64,000 nucleotides of DNA from Firm-13 sp037143795 (GCA_037143795.1 JBAWXZ010000006.1:62001-126000), one strand, 5' to 3'; positions 1-7,748 are shown, numbered from the stretch's first letter. Notes: generated from the sequence alone by a model not told the origin. Program-made: numbers and translations.

Positions 1-553
1 ATGGTGTGATTACTTCTTTTCTCGCGGGTGTCCACGCGGCCAATGCGCCAATTTCAAGGCGAATGGTTTGCAGAATGGAATCATCCTCGAAAATATGAGG
101 GTACTTGAAGTTGATAGTTTGAGGGTCGGTCTCATCGATATACATGTTTGTGTCAAATCCTAACAAGAAGGATAACTCTTGCTGTATGTCAGGAAGTAAA
201 TCCTGACGCAAAAATGCTTCCGCTCGAAGATTGGCTTCTTTATTGAAAAGGTCCTGTTTTGAATTTGTGCGTTTCTCCCAGGGTTCGTTTATCGAATACC
301 CTAATACGCGCCAATCTAATATCAGGTCGATATCCTCGGAAAAACGACGGATAAGGCGGAAGGCTTTTGAAAGGCTTGTTCCGCCCTTAAACACTAATGC
401 GTTTTTCCACTTAGACGTGCGGAACAAATAATCCAAAGTTAAGCATACCCAGAAATCCTTTTCTATAATTGCTTCATGAAGATTCATTTTTTCTGCTGTA
501 TTACGGAATAGAGCAATTCTGTCAATTTCAGATGCTTTAGCTATTGTATACAT
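1..553 (-). CDS. AbiEii/AbiGii-type nucleotidyltransferase toxin, C-terminus outside window
   Basis: Toxin of a type IV toxin-antitoxin pair. The first 184 codons are visible; the gene runs off the left edge. The family's nucleotidyltransferase signature is present: KGGTSLSKAF at about residues 56-65 followed by RFSEDIDL at about 70-77, which is the GGS/T...DxD metal and nucleotide binding pair. Members of the AbiEii/MenT group transfer nucleotides to tRNA or other targets and arrest growth. The ATG at 553-551 follows the antitoxin stop by 9 nt and uses a GGAG that overlaps that stop, so the two are translationally coupled. Context on a mobilizable element fits phage defence or element maintenance. 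The substrate cannot be read from the sequence. Confidence 0.88.
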   Translation of the reverse strand, partial: MYTIAKASEIDRIALFRNTAEKMNLHEAIIEKDFWVCLTLDYLFRTSKWKNALVFKGGTSLSKAFRLIRRFSEDIDLILDWRVLGYSINEPWEKRTNSKQDLFNKEANLRAEAFLRQDLLPDIQQELSFLLGFDTNMYIDETDPQTINFKYPHIFEDDSILQTIRLEIGALAAWTPARKEVITP

Positions 554-562
554 GATTTTCTC

Positions 563-1165
563 CTATTCGCAGATTCGCTTGATGGCTGAATATATCCAAA
601 CAGTGGTTTGTTGAGATTCTTTTAGTAATAAGCTTTTTTCTTCGTTGGTAAGCTGCATACGAAGTTTTTGTATGATTGCATCATCAACCCGCACTTTTCC
701 CAATGCTTTGAGCGCTTGAATGACCATTGCAGTTTTGTAGGACATACCGGAAATTTCCTTATTATTTCTATGTTTGTATTCTATTTGAGAATTCCCGATG
801 ACATACGTACGATACGGACCATCGCTAATATATGACCATTTGGCCGCAACCTGAGTTGACAGTCCTAACTGATTCAGAGCTGTGTCACCCGAAGGTGCGA
901 TTGTCCAGTTATAATTACGGGCTAACGCAAAGGCTATCTGATGCATGGAAGGCGCAATATATTCTTTCAAAAATTCGCTGTACTGCGGTCTGTCATACAC
1001 GCCAGGTAAAATGCGCCTTAAGAATCCTTCCTTTTCGAATCGAAAAAGAGATTTGCGTACTGTTTCATAATCAGCTATGTCTAAGAAATCTGGAATTCCA
1101 AAAACTGCATCAGTATTTGCAGTTCGTATGCGATTCTCAATTTTCTTTTTTATTGAATCAGTCAT
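563..1165 (-). CDS. AbiEi-type antitoxin / DUF6088 transcriptional regulator
   Basis: Antitoxin partner of the downstream AbiEii-type gene, 200 aa. The N-terminus (about residues 1-60) looks like a winged helix (segments such as FRFEKEGFLRRILPGVY), as in AbiEi and DUF6088 proteins; the C-terminal half is the part that acts as antitoxin in AbiEi. An upstream in-frame ATG at 1171-1169 exists, but the GGAG at about 1174-1178 lies only 2 nt before it and 8 nt before the ATG at 1165-1163, so I take the second. AbiEi proteins bind inverted repeats in their own promoter and repress the operon, and a 10-bp inverted repeat sits directly upstream here. Family assignment is by recognised sequence pattern, not by a search. 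Confidence 0.85.
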   Translation of the reverse strand: MTDSIKKKIENRIRTANTDAVFGIPDFLDIADYETVRKSLFRFEKEGFLRRILPGVYDRPQYSEFLKEYIAPSMHQIAFALARNYNWTIAPSGDTALNQLGLSTQVAAKWSYISDGPYRTYVIGNSQIEYKHRNNKEISGMSYKTAMVIQALKALGKVRVDDAIIQKLRMQLTNEEKSLLLKESQQTTVWIYSAIKRICE

Positions 1166-1182
1166 TTGCATTTCTCCTTTCT

Positions 1183-1223
1183 TTTGTCCCGATTATTGTA
1201 TAACTTTCGGGACAAATTTACAA
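1183..1223 (-). promoter_or_regulatory. Promoter and operator of the AbiE-type operon
   Basis: Reading the minus strand: -35 TTGTAA (1223-1218), a 17-bp spacer, and -10 TACAAT (1200-1195). A perfect 10-bp inverted repeat, TTTGTCCCGA (1183-1192) and TCGGGACAAA (1207-1216) with a 14-bp spacer, brackets the -10 and covers most of the spacer. This is the layout expected for antitoxin autoregulation, as known for AbiEi and its inverted repeats. Confidence 0.75.
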
Positions 1224-1412
1224 TACAAACGAGTTATTACTTTCAAAAACATAAAATTCGTTCAGAAAGAAGAATGTCGGATTTCAATAGAACATAGATA
1301 CATTTGTTGCATGATATAATCGAATTTGTTTAGTATTTGTATGTTGTTCGATATGTTGCTCGCGGGACGGTTAAAATTGAAACCCTACAAATTGATGAGG
1401 AGGGAAGCGTAC

Positions 1413-1961
1413 ATGATTTATTTCACCGCTGACCAGCATTTCGGTCATGCAAACATCATTAAGCTGTGCAGCCGGCCTTTTTCCGATGTTCAGAAAATGG
1501 ATGAAGCACTCATCAAAAAATGGAATCAACGCGTCACAAACGGGGACACGATCTATATTATCGGCGATCTTTTTTTTAGGAACTCTGTTCCGACGGAAGA
1601 GTATTTACAGCGACTGAAAGGTAAAAAGCATCTCATTCTTGGGAATCATGACAATACCTGGATCCGCAAAGTTGATATCGCAAAGTATTTTCTTTCTGTC
1701 GATACAATGACGAAAATCGGCGACGGACAACATAAACTAATCCTGTGTCATTATCCGATGATGAGCTGGAATGCGATGAGCCGGGGCAGCTACATGATAC
1801 ACGGACATATTCATGAGAACACAAATGCGCAGTATTGGACATTGCTGCAAAACAATCCCAATATTCTCAATGCAGGCGTTGATATCAATGATTTCTCCCC
1901 GGTATCGTTTGAAGAGATGCTGAAAAATAACATAGAGCATAAAAGTAAATGCATCCAATAA
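1413..1961 (+). CDS. Calcineurin-like metallophosphoesterase
   Basis: 182-aa single-domain phosphoesterase of the type often annotated as phosphoesterase or 2',3'-cyclic phosphodiesterase-like. All metal-binding motifs are visible in order: DQHFGHANI near residue 6 (D-x-H), GDLFF near 50, GNHD near 76, HYPM near 112 and HGHIH near 131. The fold therefore looks catalytically intact. Start ATG 1413 has a GAGGAGGG about 9 nt upstream; in-frame upstream starts lack one. It stands alone between the AbiE pair and the mobilization genes and is a common cargo gene in phages and mobile elements. The substrate is unknown. Confidence 0.85.
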   Translation: MIYFTADQHFGHANIIKLCSRPFSDVQKMDEALIKKWNQRVTNGDTIYIIGDLFFRNSVPTEEYLQRLKGKKHLILGNHDNTWIRKVDIAKYFLSVDTMTKIGDGQHKLILCHYPMMSWNAMSRGSYMIHGHIHENTNAQYWTLLQNNPNILNAGVDINDFSPVSFEEMLKNNIEHKSKCIQ

Positions 1962-1964
1962 CTG

Positions 1965-2080
1965 TTTAGCAAGCACTGGATTCGTATAGCCACTCATCCA
2001 AACCTCAGTGGCGTACGCCCCTGAAACCCCAATCCATCCACCCGAACTGCCGGATCATCCCAACAGGATGACCGGTATTT
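1965..2080 (+). other. Candidate origin of transfer (oriT) region
   Basis: Non-coding stretch just upstream of mobC and the relaxase, the usual place for oriT in mobilizable elements. It holds a perfect 10-bp palindrome GGCGTACGCC (2010-2019) next to a C-rich run, and a second hairpin, CCGG-A-TCATCC (2050-2060) with GGATGACCGG (2066-2075), loop CAACA, followed by a T-rich tail that could also serve as a terminator. The nic site cannot be assigned from sequence alone. Confidence 0.4.
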
Positions 2081-2111
2081 TTATGTCCCAAAATGAAGGA
2101 GGTATCCCAGA

Positions 2112-2483
2112 ATGAGAAAGAAGACCAAGCAGCTGAACATTCGCCTGACCGAATCAGAATTTGCCCGACTGACAAAGAACGCCCGAAAAGCGGATCTCAC
2201 AATGACCTGCTATCTAGGCATGCTGATTAACGGCTATTCGCCCAGAGAGAAACCGGATCTGGATTTCATTGACCTGATGAGCAGGCTGTCGGATCTCGCA
2301 CATTGCTACCGTAATTTGGCAGCTGCCCGTCGGACATCTGTCAGCGTTGACACCATTGCAATTCCAAGTACTGCCGCAGATACCATCGAATGGCAACAGC
2401 AAATAGAAAAACTCACACGAATCATCATGGAGATCCAATGTGCAGTTCTACTGCCGGAAAGAGAGGAAATTATATGGCCGTAA
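2112..2483 (+). CDS. mobC: MobC-like relaxosome accessory protein
   Basis: 123-aa protein with an N-terminal ribbon-helix-helix type segment (KQLNIRLTESEFARLTKNA, residues 6-24), then helical sequence, as in plasmid mobilization protein MobC. Such proteins bind oriT next to nic and help the relaxase open the duplex. It has a strong GGAGG about 8 nt before the ATG and overlaps the relaxase start by 10 nt, so the two are co-translated. It is directly downstream of the candidate oriT. Assignment rests on the N-terminal pattern, length and position next to a relaxase. Confidence 0.8.
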   Translation: MRKKTKQLNIRLTESEFARLTKNARKADLTMTCYLGMLINGYSPREKPDLDFIDLMSRLSDLAHCYRNLAAARRTSVSVDTIAIPSTAADTIEWQQQIEKLTRIIMEIQCAVLLPEREEIIWP

Positions 2484-3856
2484 CAAAGATATGGGATGTC
2501 GAGGGCTGGATCGGACAAGTCGTAAACTACGTTCAAAACCCTGGAAAGACAGATAGCCGTGTATTCAGCCCGACAGATCTGCAGGGTCTCTTGGATGTCA
2601 TGGATTACGTGACACAGGACTTTAAGACAGAAAAGCAATACTATGTTACAGGTATTCATTGCTCACCTGCCATTGCGAGAGAACAGATGATTATGATCAA
2701 ACAAAAATACGGCAAAACGGACGGTAAAGTGGCTTACCACGGCTACCAATCCTTCAAGCCGGGAGAATTGGTTCCGGAAGTAGCCCATGCAATCGGAGTC
2801 AAGCTGGCGAATGAGCTTTGGGGCGACCGGTTCCAGGTACTTGTTGCAACACACCTTGATAAAAATCATTTGCACAATCACTTTGTCATCAACTCTGTAT
2901 CGTATGCCGATGGGAAAAAGTATAACGACTGTACCCGCACGTATTACCAAATGCGCGAAGCCTCAGACCGCCTGTGCCGCGAATATGGGCTTACAGTAAT
3001 CCAAGATCCTCAGTCCGGAAAATCACAGCCATATGCCGTCTGGAAGGCCGAGAAGGAAGGTGCCGGAACTTGGTACGATTACATCCGAGAAGACATTGAC
3101 AGCACAATTTCTCAATCAGCCACCCTAAAACAATTCCTCCAAAAGCTCACACAAAGAGGTTATACCGTCAAAACCGGCGGTAAGTATCTTGCCGTGCGCC
3201 CGAAGGGAAAAGAGCGCTTCGTCCGACTGAAAACTCTCGGACAAACCTACACAGAAGATGCAATCATCCGCCGTATACTTGATTTTCACAGCAAAAAGAA
3301 CCCGCAGCCGCGTTTTCTTCCAACCCTACCCCAAAAGTACAAATCAAGGCCAATCTCCAGTCTCCGGGAGACAAAACATCTGACATCCTATCAACGTTGT
3401 TACATTCAATGGCTCTATATGATGGGGCTGCTGCCGAAAAATCGGATCGCACCGTCATATAGAACTCCAGAACAGCGTGCTGCGCTTGTTAAAATTGACA
3501 TGTATTCACGAATCGCAGTTCTCCTGACAAGTCAAGATATTAAAACGCCAGCTGATCTGAAGGAATTCGAAAAGAATCTGCAATATGAGGCGATTACACT
3601 TCGTAAGGAACGCAATAAAATATCCCAATATTGCCGTACACTTTCGAATCCCGAATCACTTAAGACACTTGATTACGAAAAAAATGGCATTACCTATCGG
3701 CTGCATGTAATTGGGAATGACTTAAAATGCTGCGGGGAAATTTTGAGACTGTCAACGATTATAAGAGAAAACATTCAAGTACGACACAATACAGCGCAGA
3801 AATGGAAAGAAAGTGAGCGGTCTAGAATTCTTAGTCCATTGAATCGTGCAAGATAA
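2474..3856 (+). CDS. mobA: MobA/VirD2-type relaxase
   Basis: 460-aa DNA-nicking relaxase that would start mobilization at oriT. The catalytic metal motif HLDKNHLHNHF is clear at about residues 134-144 (H-x-D-x-x-H-x-H), followed by the conserved tract with YQMREASDRLCREYGL near 165-180. The nucleophilic tyrosine is probably one of the Tyr residues in the first 70 residues (QVVNYV, QYYVTG). The ATG at 2474 with GAGAGGAAAT upstream is preferred to an earlier in-frame start inside mobC. The C-terminal half is basic and helical with no second catalytic domain. The 3' end overlaps the convergent agrC gene by 26 bp. No coupling protein is visible, so transfer would need a helper element or genes left of the window. 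Confidence 0.9.
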   Translation: MAVTKIWDVEGWIGQVVNYVQNPGKTDSRVFSPTDLQGLLDVMDYVTQDFKTEKQYYVTGIHCSPAIAREQMIMIKQKYGKTDGKVAYHGYQSFKPGELVPEVAHAIGVKLANELWGDRFQVLVATHLDKNHLHNHFVINSVSYADGKKYNDCTRTYYQMREASDRLCREYGLTVIQDPQSGKSQPYAVWKAEKEGAGTWYDYIREDIDSTISQSATLKQFLQKLTQRGYTVKTGGKYLAVRPKGKERFVRLKTLGQTYTEDAIIRRILDFHSKKNPQPRFLPTLPQKYKSRPISSLRETKHLTSYQRCYIQWLYMMGLLPKNRIAPSYRTPEQRAALVKIDMYSRIAVLLTSQDIKTPADLKEFEKNLQYEAITLRKERNKISQYCRTLSNPESLKTLDYEKNGITYRLHVIGNDLKCCGEILRLSTIIRENIQVRHNTAQKWKESERSRILSPLNRAR

Positions 3857-5150
3857 TGGTCAACGAGAATTCACTCTCTGTTGTATCTACCTGCAGGAGA
3901 CCTTGATATTTTTCGACCAATAGACGGATGCTGGAAAATCCAAACCCATGCTTATTGTGGTCGGCTTTGGTTGATACATATTGTCCATTCTCCTTGATCA
4001 GCTTTCCGGAGATCGGGTTGCACAGCTTAATTGTCAAAAGCCCTTTCTCGGATTGTAAAGTGAGATTGATGACTCTCCGCTCCATTTCTACCATCTGTTC
4101 TGTGGCTTCAATTGCATTATCCAGCGCATTTCCCAGAATTACACTGAGATCTATGTCTGAAATCCGTTGTATGTCCTTCAGATGATGTTCAACATTCAGT
4201 CGAATCTGCTGATCCTGAGATACCTTCTGCTTTTGAGATAAAATAGCATCTATCAGAGAATACCCGGTTTCAATCCTCGAAGGACTTTGTGCAAAGCCAT
4301 CTAGAATTTGTACAAGAAGTGATTTTGCCATTGACTGGTTTTTCTGATTTAGTGCGTTCATTACAGGAAGCAGACTGTTTTTTACATCGTGAGCTAACCG
4401 GCGGACTTCATGCTGCTGCTCATCCAACAGGTGGATCTGTTGCTTTTCAGATGCGAGGTGTTGCTGCAGAAGTTGATACTGTCTACTGATCTCAGCATCC
4501 CTTTGCATCTGAAAATATTGATCAAATACGATAAGATTAGTAAACAGCAGGGCTAAGGTGCTAATAGCTGTTAAAGTAAACAAAGAGCTGTTTGTCTGAT
4601 CCTGCCAAAAGATCTGCATATCAAAGACGATCATTACCGATACGACCGGTAATGAGAACAGCGGCAGAATTCGTCTCAAGGGAAGTCTACTCTCACTGGA
4701 GGGGACAAATTGCTGTACAATCTTAAGAATTATGAAAAGACCCAGCTTGCACACCATAATGGATGTAAGTCTGTCTATGGATGGCTGCATTAGTTGAACA
4801 AAAAAATCAATAAACACCAGATTGAGCAGTGCTAATAAAGCGAATTCGGATACAAGCCAGACAACAAAAAACGCAATGGTAAGCAAGACGCGTTGAGGTA
4901 TCGTTCCAACATAAAAAACCAGAGCTATGGCAATACCAATCGTGACAAGCAGTAAAACGCTTGGAATAGTTTCCAGTGATGTTTGATTGATTATATATGT
5001 GACAGTCGCATGAATAATAGGCAAAATCCAATAAATTACCTTTTTCCCAAAACGGCGGCGAAGAAAGGTATTAAAAAAGGAAATTAAGATGATTCCCTCA
5101 AATAGATTTGCCGAGCATTCGATCAAGAACCAAAGCCATTGTGATTGCAT
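3831..5150 (-). CDS. agrC: AgrC-like sensor histidine kinase (GHKL family)
   Basis: 439-aa membrane receptor kinase of the agr quorum-sensing type. The N-terminal ~200 residues contain about six or seven hydrophobic segments, the peptide-sensing domain. A cytoplasmic part follows: coiled-coil-like QQHLASEKQQIHLLDEQQHE, phospho-acceptor histidine in LAHDVKNSLLPVMN, N box with NALDNAIEA, and G box HGFGFSSIRL near the C-terminus, all typical of the HPK10/AgrC group. The ATG overlaps the agrA stop by one base, so receptor and regulator form one transcript in the order agrA-agrC. Tail-to-tail it overlaps the relaxase gene by 26 bp. The likely ligand is the peptide made by agrBD at 6065-6792. Confidence 0.92.
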   Translation of the reverse strand: MQSQWLWFLIECSANLFEGIILISFFNTFLRRRFGKKVIYWILPIIHATVTYIINQTSLETIPSVLLLVTIGIAIALVFYVGTIPQRVLLTIAFFVVWLVSEFALLALLNLVFIDFFVQLMQPSIDRLTSIMVCKLGLFIILKIVQQFVPSSESRLPLRRILPLFSLPVVSVMIVFDMQIFWQDQTNSSLFTLTAISTLALLFTNLIVFDQYFQMQRDAEISRQYQLLQQHLASEKQQIHLLDEQQHEVRRLAHDVKNSLLPVMNALNQKNQSMAKSLLVQILDGFAQSPSRIETGYSLIDAILSQKQKVSQDQQIRLNVEHHLKDIQRISDIDLSVILGNALDNAIEATEQMVEMERRVINLTLQSEKGLLTIKLCNPISGKLIKENGQYVSTKADHNKHGFGFSSIRLLVEKYQGLLQVDTTESEFSLTIILHDSMD

Positions 5151-5878
5151 CAGTATCTATCCTCCATGTGTTTGGACATAGCCATCATTACATTATTTTG
5201 ATAAATTCGGCTAACCGGAAAGTTCCTGCCATTACTCATCAATAAATTATGCTGACGCTTTTCATGGATTTCTGTAACATTGACCAGAACACCTTTATAC
5301 GGTTTGACAAAACCTTGCGCAAGCAGTTGTTCCTCCAGGTCTTTCAACTGAGCTCGCTGCACGGAGTGATAGACCCCTTGCTTTGTAGAGAAAATAATCT
5401 GTCGGTTTTTATACTCCGCGCAATAAAGCTCGCTGAGGCGAACTTGGACGAGCGTGTTTTGATCTGTCTTAATGAGCAGGAATTGCTCATCTCTGTGTTG
5501 TTTTTTGAGCGCTGCACGGAGTGCTTCCGGCAATTCCTGTTCCATTTTTTCTTTCAGGATATAACGAAAAGTTGTCAGGTGATACGCCTTAAGTGCAAAA
5601 TCTGAATATGCAGTTATGAAAATAATCAGACACTCATTGTCCAGTTCGCGAAGAGCCCGACCCGTTGCTTCTCCGTCCAGAATGGGCATATCCCAATCCA
5701 ATAAAACGATATCATAGCGAGAACCGTCTCGGATCTTTTCAACCAGATGGATTCCATCATCATATGTGTCAATCATAGGTTCCAGGGAATCATCAAGCCG
5801 AAGAAGTGCAGCTTGTGTTAACCGATGGATATGCTCAAGAAAATGAATATTGTCATCACAAATCGCAATTCGCAGCAT
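5150..5878 (-). CDS. agrA: AgrA-like response regulator (CheY-LytTR)
   Basis: 242-aa two-domain regulator. Receiver domain residues 1-130: acidic pair ICDDN at 6-10, phospho-acceptor Asp in VLLDWDMPILDG, conserved ITAYSDFALKAY. The LytTR DNA-binding domain follows (about 140-240) with YKNRQIIF and VSRIYQNNV. This is AgrA architecture. GTG 5881 precedes ATG 5878; the GGGG at about 5886-5890 is better spaced for the ATG. Expected to be phosphorylated by the AgrC-like kinase and to activate agrBD and possibly other genes on the element. LytTR regulators bind pairs of 9-bp direct repeats, but I see no clear match to the staphylococcal AgrA box. Confidence 0.92.
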   Translation of the reverse strand: MLRIAICDDNIHFLEHIHRLTQAALLRLDDSLEPMIDTYDDGIHLVEKIRDGSRYDIVLLDWDMPILDGEATGRALRELDNECLIIFITAYSDFALKAYHLTTFRYILKEKMEQELPEALRAALKKQHRDEQFLLIKTDQNTLVQVRLSELYCAEYKNRQIIFSTKQGVYHSVQRAQLKDLEEQLLAQGFVKPYKGVLVNVTEIHEKRQHNLLMSNGRNFPVSRIYQNNVMMAMSKHMEDRY

Positions 5879-5899
5879 CACTTTACCCCAAGACTTTTT

Positions 5900-5964
5900 G
5901 TATCAAGTATAGCATAAAATCTAAACAGCAGAATTGATTTTACCACTTGATACACAAAAGTTAC
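5900..5964. promoter_or_regulatory. Divergent agr control region
   Basis: The 180-bp gap between agrA (minus) and agrB (plus) holds a perfect 9-bp inverted repeat GTATCAAGT (5900-5908) and ACTTGATAC (5945-5953), 36 bp apart. On the minus strand an extended -10 TGCTATACT (5914-5906) could drive agrAC and overlaps the left arm. No good sigma-A promoter faces agrB, as expected for an activator-dependent promoter. The heptamer AAGTTAC (5958-5964) recurs upstream of the secreted-protein gene (7146-7152). Confidence 0.5.
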
Positions 5965-6064
5965 CTCTTGTGCCAATGGTATTGATTGTGTAGTTGCTCC
6001 CATGATATGTTGCTCTTGAACAGAGAAGTTGGCAGCTAGATATTGTGAACAAGCGGTGGATCCT

Positions 6065-6679
6065 ATGCGAATAGAAATAGTAGCTGAAAAGATAACAGAC
6101 CGTTTAGAAAAGCAGGGGCTGGTTGAGTCAGATCAGTCTGAAGTCTACGTGTATGGAATGACGCTAATGATTTCTAGTACAGCGACTTTGCTGGCGACTC
6201 TTTTATTGGGATTTGTATTTCATGTGATAAATAGTGTTCTCGTATTTTTGCTGTTTTTTGTTCCAGTACGGATTTTTTCAGGAGGCTATCACTCATCCAG
6301 TTATTTGCGATGCTTTTTAACTTTTATGCTTATGCAGGGCAGTTTTATTGTCATTCAGAGGAATCTTCCCGAAAGGGCTGTTCTTCCCTCAATTTTGATA
6401 ACTTCTTTAATTTCATTGTTCCTGATCTTCAAATTTTCACCTGTATCTCATCCGAACGCTCCGATACGAGAGTCGGACTGGCTTCGGTTTAAACGGCTTA
6501 GCAGAATAATTTGCATCATAGAACTTTCGAGCATCTATTTAATACTTATTTTTGCCAGAGAGAACATAGGAATATACAAGCTTCTTTTATCAGCTGCCGT
6601 TGGGCTGTTGTATGCATCAATTTTGATCTTTGTTGGATGGATCCAAATACTTGCACGAAAGGAGGTAACTGAAAAATGA
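6065..6679 (+). CDS. agrB: AgrB-like membrane peptidase (peptidase C75)
   Basis: 204-aa integral membrane cysteine peptidase that cleaves and cyclises the AgrD precursor. The catalytic pair is visible in RIFSGGYHSSSYLRC: His and Cys seven residues apart, the same spacing as His77 and Cys84 of staphylococcal AgrB. Four to six hydrophobic segments surround it. ATG 6065 (protein MRIEIVAEKI) has a weak GGTGG upstream; a TTG at 6029 is an alternative. The stop overlaps the agrD start in an ATGA. It is divergent from agrAC. Family is certain; the exact start is not. Confidence 0.92.
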   Translation: MRIEIVAEKITDRLEKQGLVESDQSEVYVYGMTLMISSTATLLATLLLGFVFHVINSVLVFLLFFVPVRIFSGGYHSSSYLRCFLTFMLMQGSFIVIQRNLPERAVLPSILITSLISLFLIFKFSPVSHPNAPIRESDWLRFKRLSRIICIIELSSIYLILIFARENIGIYKLLLSAAVGLLYASILIFVGWIQILARKEVTEK

Positions 6680-6792
6680 TGTACGCGTCCAAGATTCTGG
6701 GGTCATTAGCCTTGTTGTTTGCTCAAATTGGAAATGGTTCTGCCTCATTCTTTTATACTTATCAGCCCAAGCGACCAAAATCAATGAAATAG
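6676..6792 (+). CDS. agrD: AgrD-like cyclic peptide precursor with Ser in place of ring Cys
   Basis: 38-aa precursor, too short for ordinary gene callers. It starts in the ATGA overlap with agrB, with GGAGG 10 nt upstream. The N-terminal part (residues 1-18, with ILGSLALLFAQIG) is an amphipathic membrane helix. The C-terminal part, GSASFFYTYQPKRPKS (21-36), follows the clostridial AgrD pattern x-A-C-(4 aromatic/aliphatic)-x-Q-P-x-x-P-K-S, with Ser24 at the cysteine position. A five-residue SFFYT ring closed through the serine hydroxyl would be a lactone, as known for the Staphylococcus intermedius group peptide. There is no cysteine anywhere in the precursor. Position and pattern make the assignment strong; the mature ends are inferred. 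Confidence 0.85.
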   Translation: MMYASKILGSLALLFAQIGNGSASFFYTYQPKRPKSMK

Positions 6793-7199
6793 AATTTAGT
6801 TCATAGGATCCCATGAAGGATTTTCTCAAAAGCAACAACTCCCGCTTGACAAAAATTAACTTGTTAATAGGCTGAACCATATCGAACATTACGCTCTAGA
6901 GCATGTTATGGATAAGGAAGGGGTGATGCCTATGTATGTGCAAAAGGATGATAAATTATTGTAATTTATCAATCGGTTTATAAGGTGAAATTTTATCAAC
7001 TTTGCGCGTATGCCTTTTCGGGTTTTAGACTCGGCTACTTGCCGATTTCAGGATATTATTAATTTAAGTATAGTAATAGTGCGTTAAAAATGGAGGGAGT
7101 TGATTGTTCGGAGAAAAATATTTCAGGGTTATTTATTGGAAAAGGAAGTTACTAACGGTGTTAACAAAAGATTTATTATCTTACAAGAGGAGGTTTTAC
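6793..7199 (+). other. Intergenic region between agrD and the secreted protein gene
   Basis: AT-rich 407 bp without a convincing gene. It has a small hairpin TCGGC-tactt-GCCGA (7031-7045), a -10 like TATAGT (7069-7074) with no matching -35, and the heptamer AAGTTAC (7146-7152) shared with the agr control region, followed by GTTAAC. A promoter that depends on a phosphorylated AgrA would look like this, but that is inference. Confidence 0.35.
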
Positions 7200-7598
7200 A
7201 TGAAAAATAAGTTTAAATTTTTGGTTGTAACGGTATTAACAGTTCTACTTATAACCGGCACAAGTATTTCCGCTGCGGGGTTTAGTAATCTACATTTCGA
7301 CGTACCTGCTAACACACCTGTTTATTCGAATTCATACGATAGATCTTGTAATTATGCATACGTAACGGCTACAGTAAATTCAGTGTATCCATATAGCGGA
7401 ACAGATAATTTTATATATCTTAAACTTGGTAATTTACATAATGGTACTGTGAGAGGATACAATACTGTACAAGAAGGAACCAGTTCCAATCTGTATGTTG
7501 ACCAGGCAAACTTAACAATTAAGCCAGTAAAACTTGTGATGAAAGGAAACGATGCAAGTCTTGATTGTAATGCGATTACATCATTTAATGCTAGGTAA
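7200..7598 (+). CDS. Small secreted protein, candidate agr-controlled effector
   Basis: 132 aa. A clear Sec signal peptide: MKNKFKFLVV, hydrophobic core to about residue 22, likely cleavage after SISA-AG near 26. The mature ~106 residues are rich in Asn, Tyr, Thr and Val, look all-beta, and contain two cysteines (RSCNYAY and LDCNAIT) that could form one disulfide bridging nearly the whole domain. ATG 7200 has GAGGAGG 8 nt upstream; an earlier TTG at 7104 would spoil the signal peptide. I do not recognise the family. It lies between agrD and an ABC transporter cassette, which suggests a secreted antagonist, bacteriocin-like protein or surface factor. That role is inference. Confidence 0.75.
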   Translation: MKNKFKFLVVTVLTVLLITGTSISAAGFSNLHFDVPANTPVYSNSYDRSCNYAYVTATVNSVYPYSGTDNFIYLKLGNLHNGTVRGYNTVQEGTSSNLYVDQANLTIKPVKLVMKGNDASLDCNAITSFNAR

Positions 7599-7713
7599 AT
7601 AGAATATCATTTATGCTATGACAAGTTTCGAAGTTGATCGAAGGTTTACTTTGAAACTGACTACTAAGTGGTAGACCGATGGTTCGATTTCACACGGGCG
7701 CACTAAAACGATA

Positions 7714-7748
7714 AGCCCTGTAGTCATTAGACTTCAGGGCTCATTTTA
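7714..7748 (+). terminator. Rho-independent terminator after the secreted protein gene
   Basis: Stem AGCCCTG (7714-7720) with CAGGGCT (7735-7741), inner GTC/GAC pairs, then CATTTT. It isolates the secreted protein gene from the ABC cassette. Confidence 0.7.

Noticed and set aside
6908..6963. Very short ORF (about 12 codons) after GGAAGGGG downstream of agrD
   Set aside because: Too short and without features; could be a leader but cannot be supported.
7681..7711. GGTTCGATTTC, resembling a tRNA T-arm
   Set aside because: No acceptor, D or anticodon arm can be folded around it; not called as a tRNA remnant.
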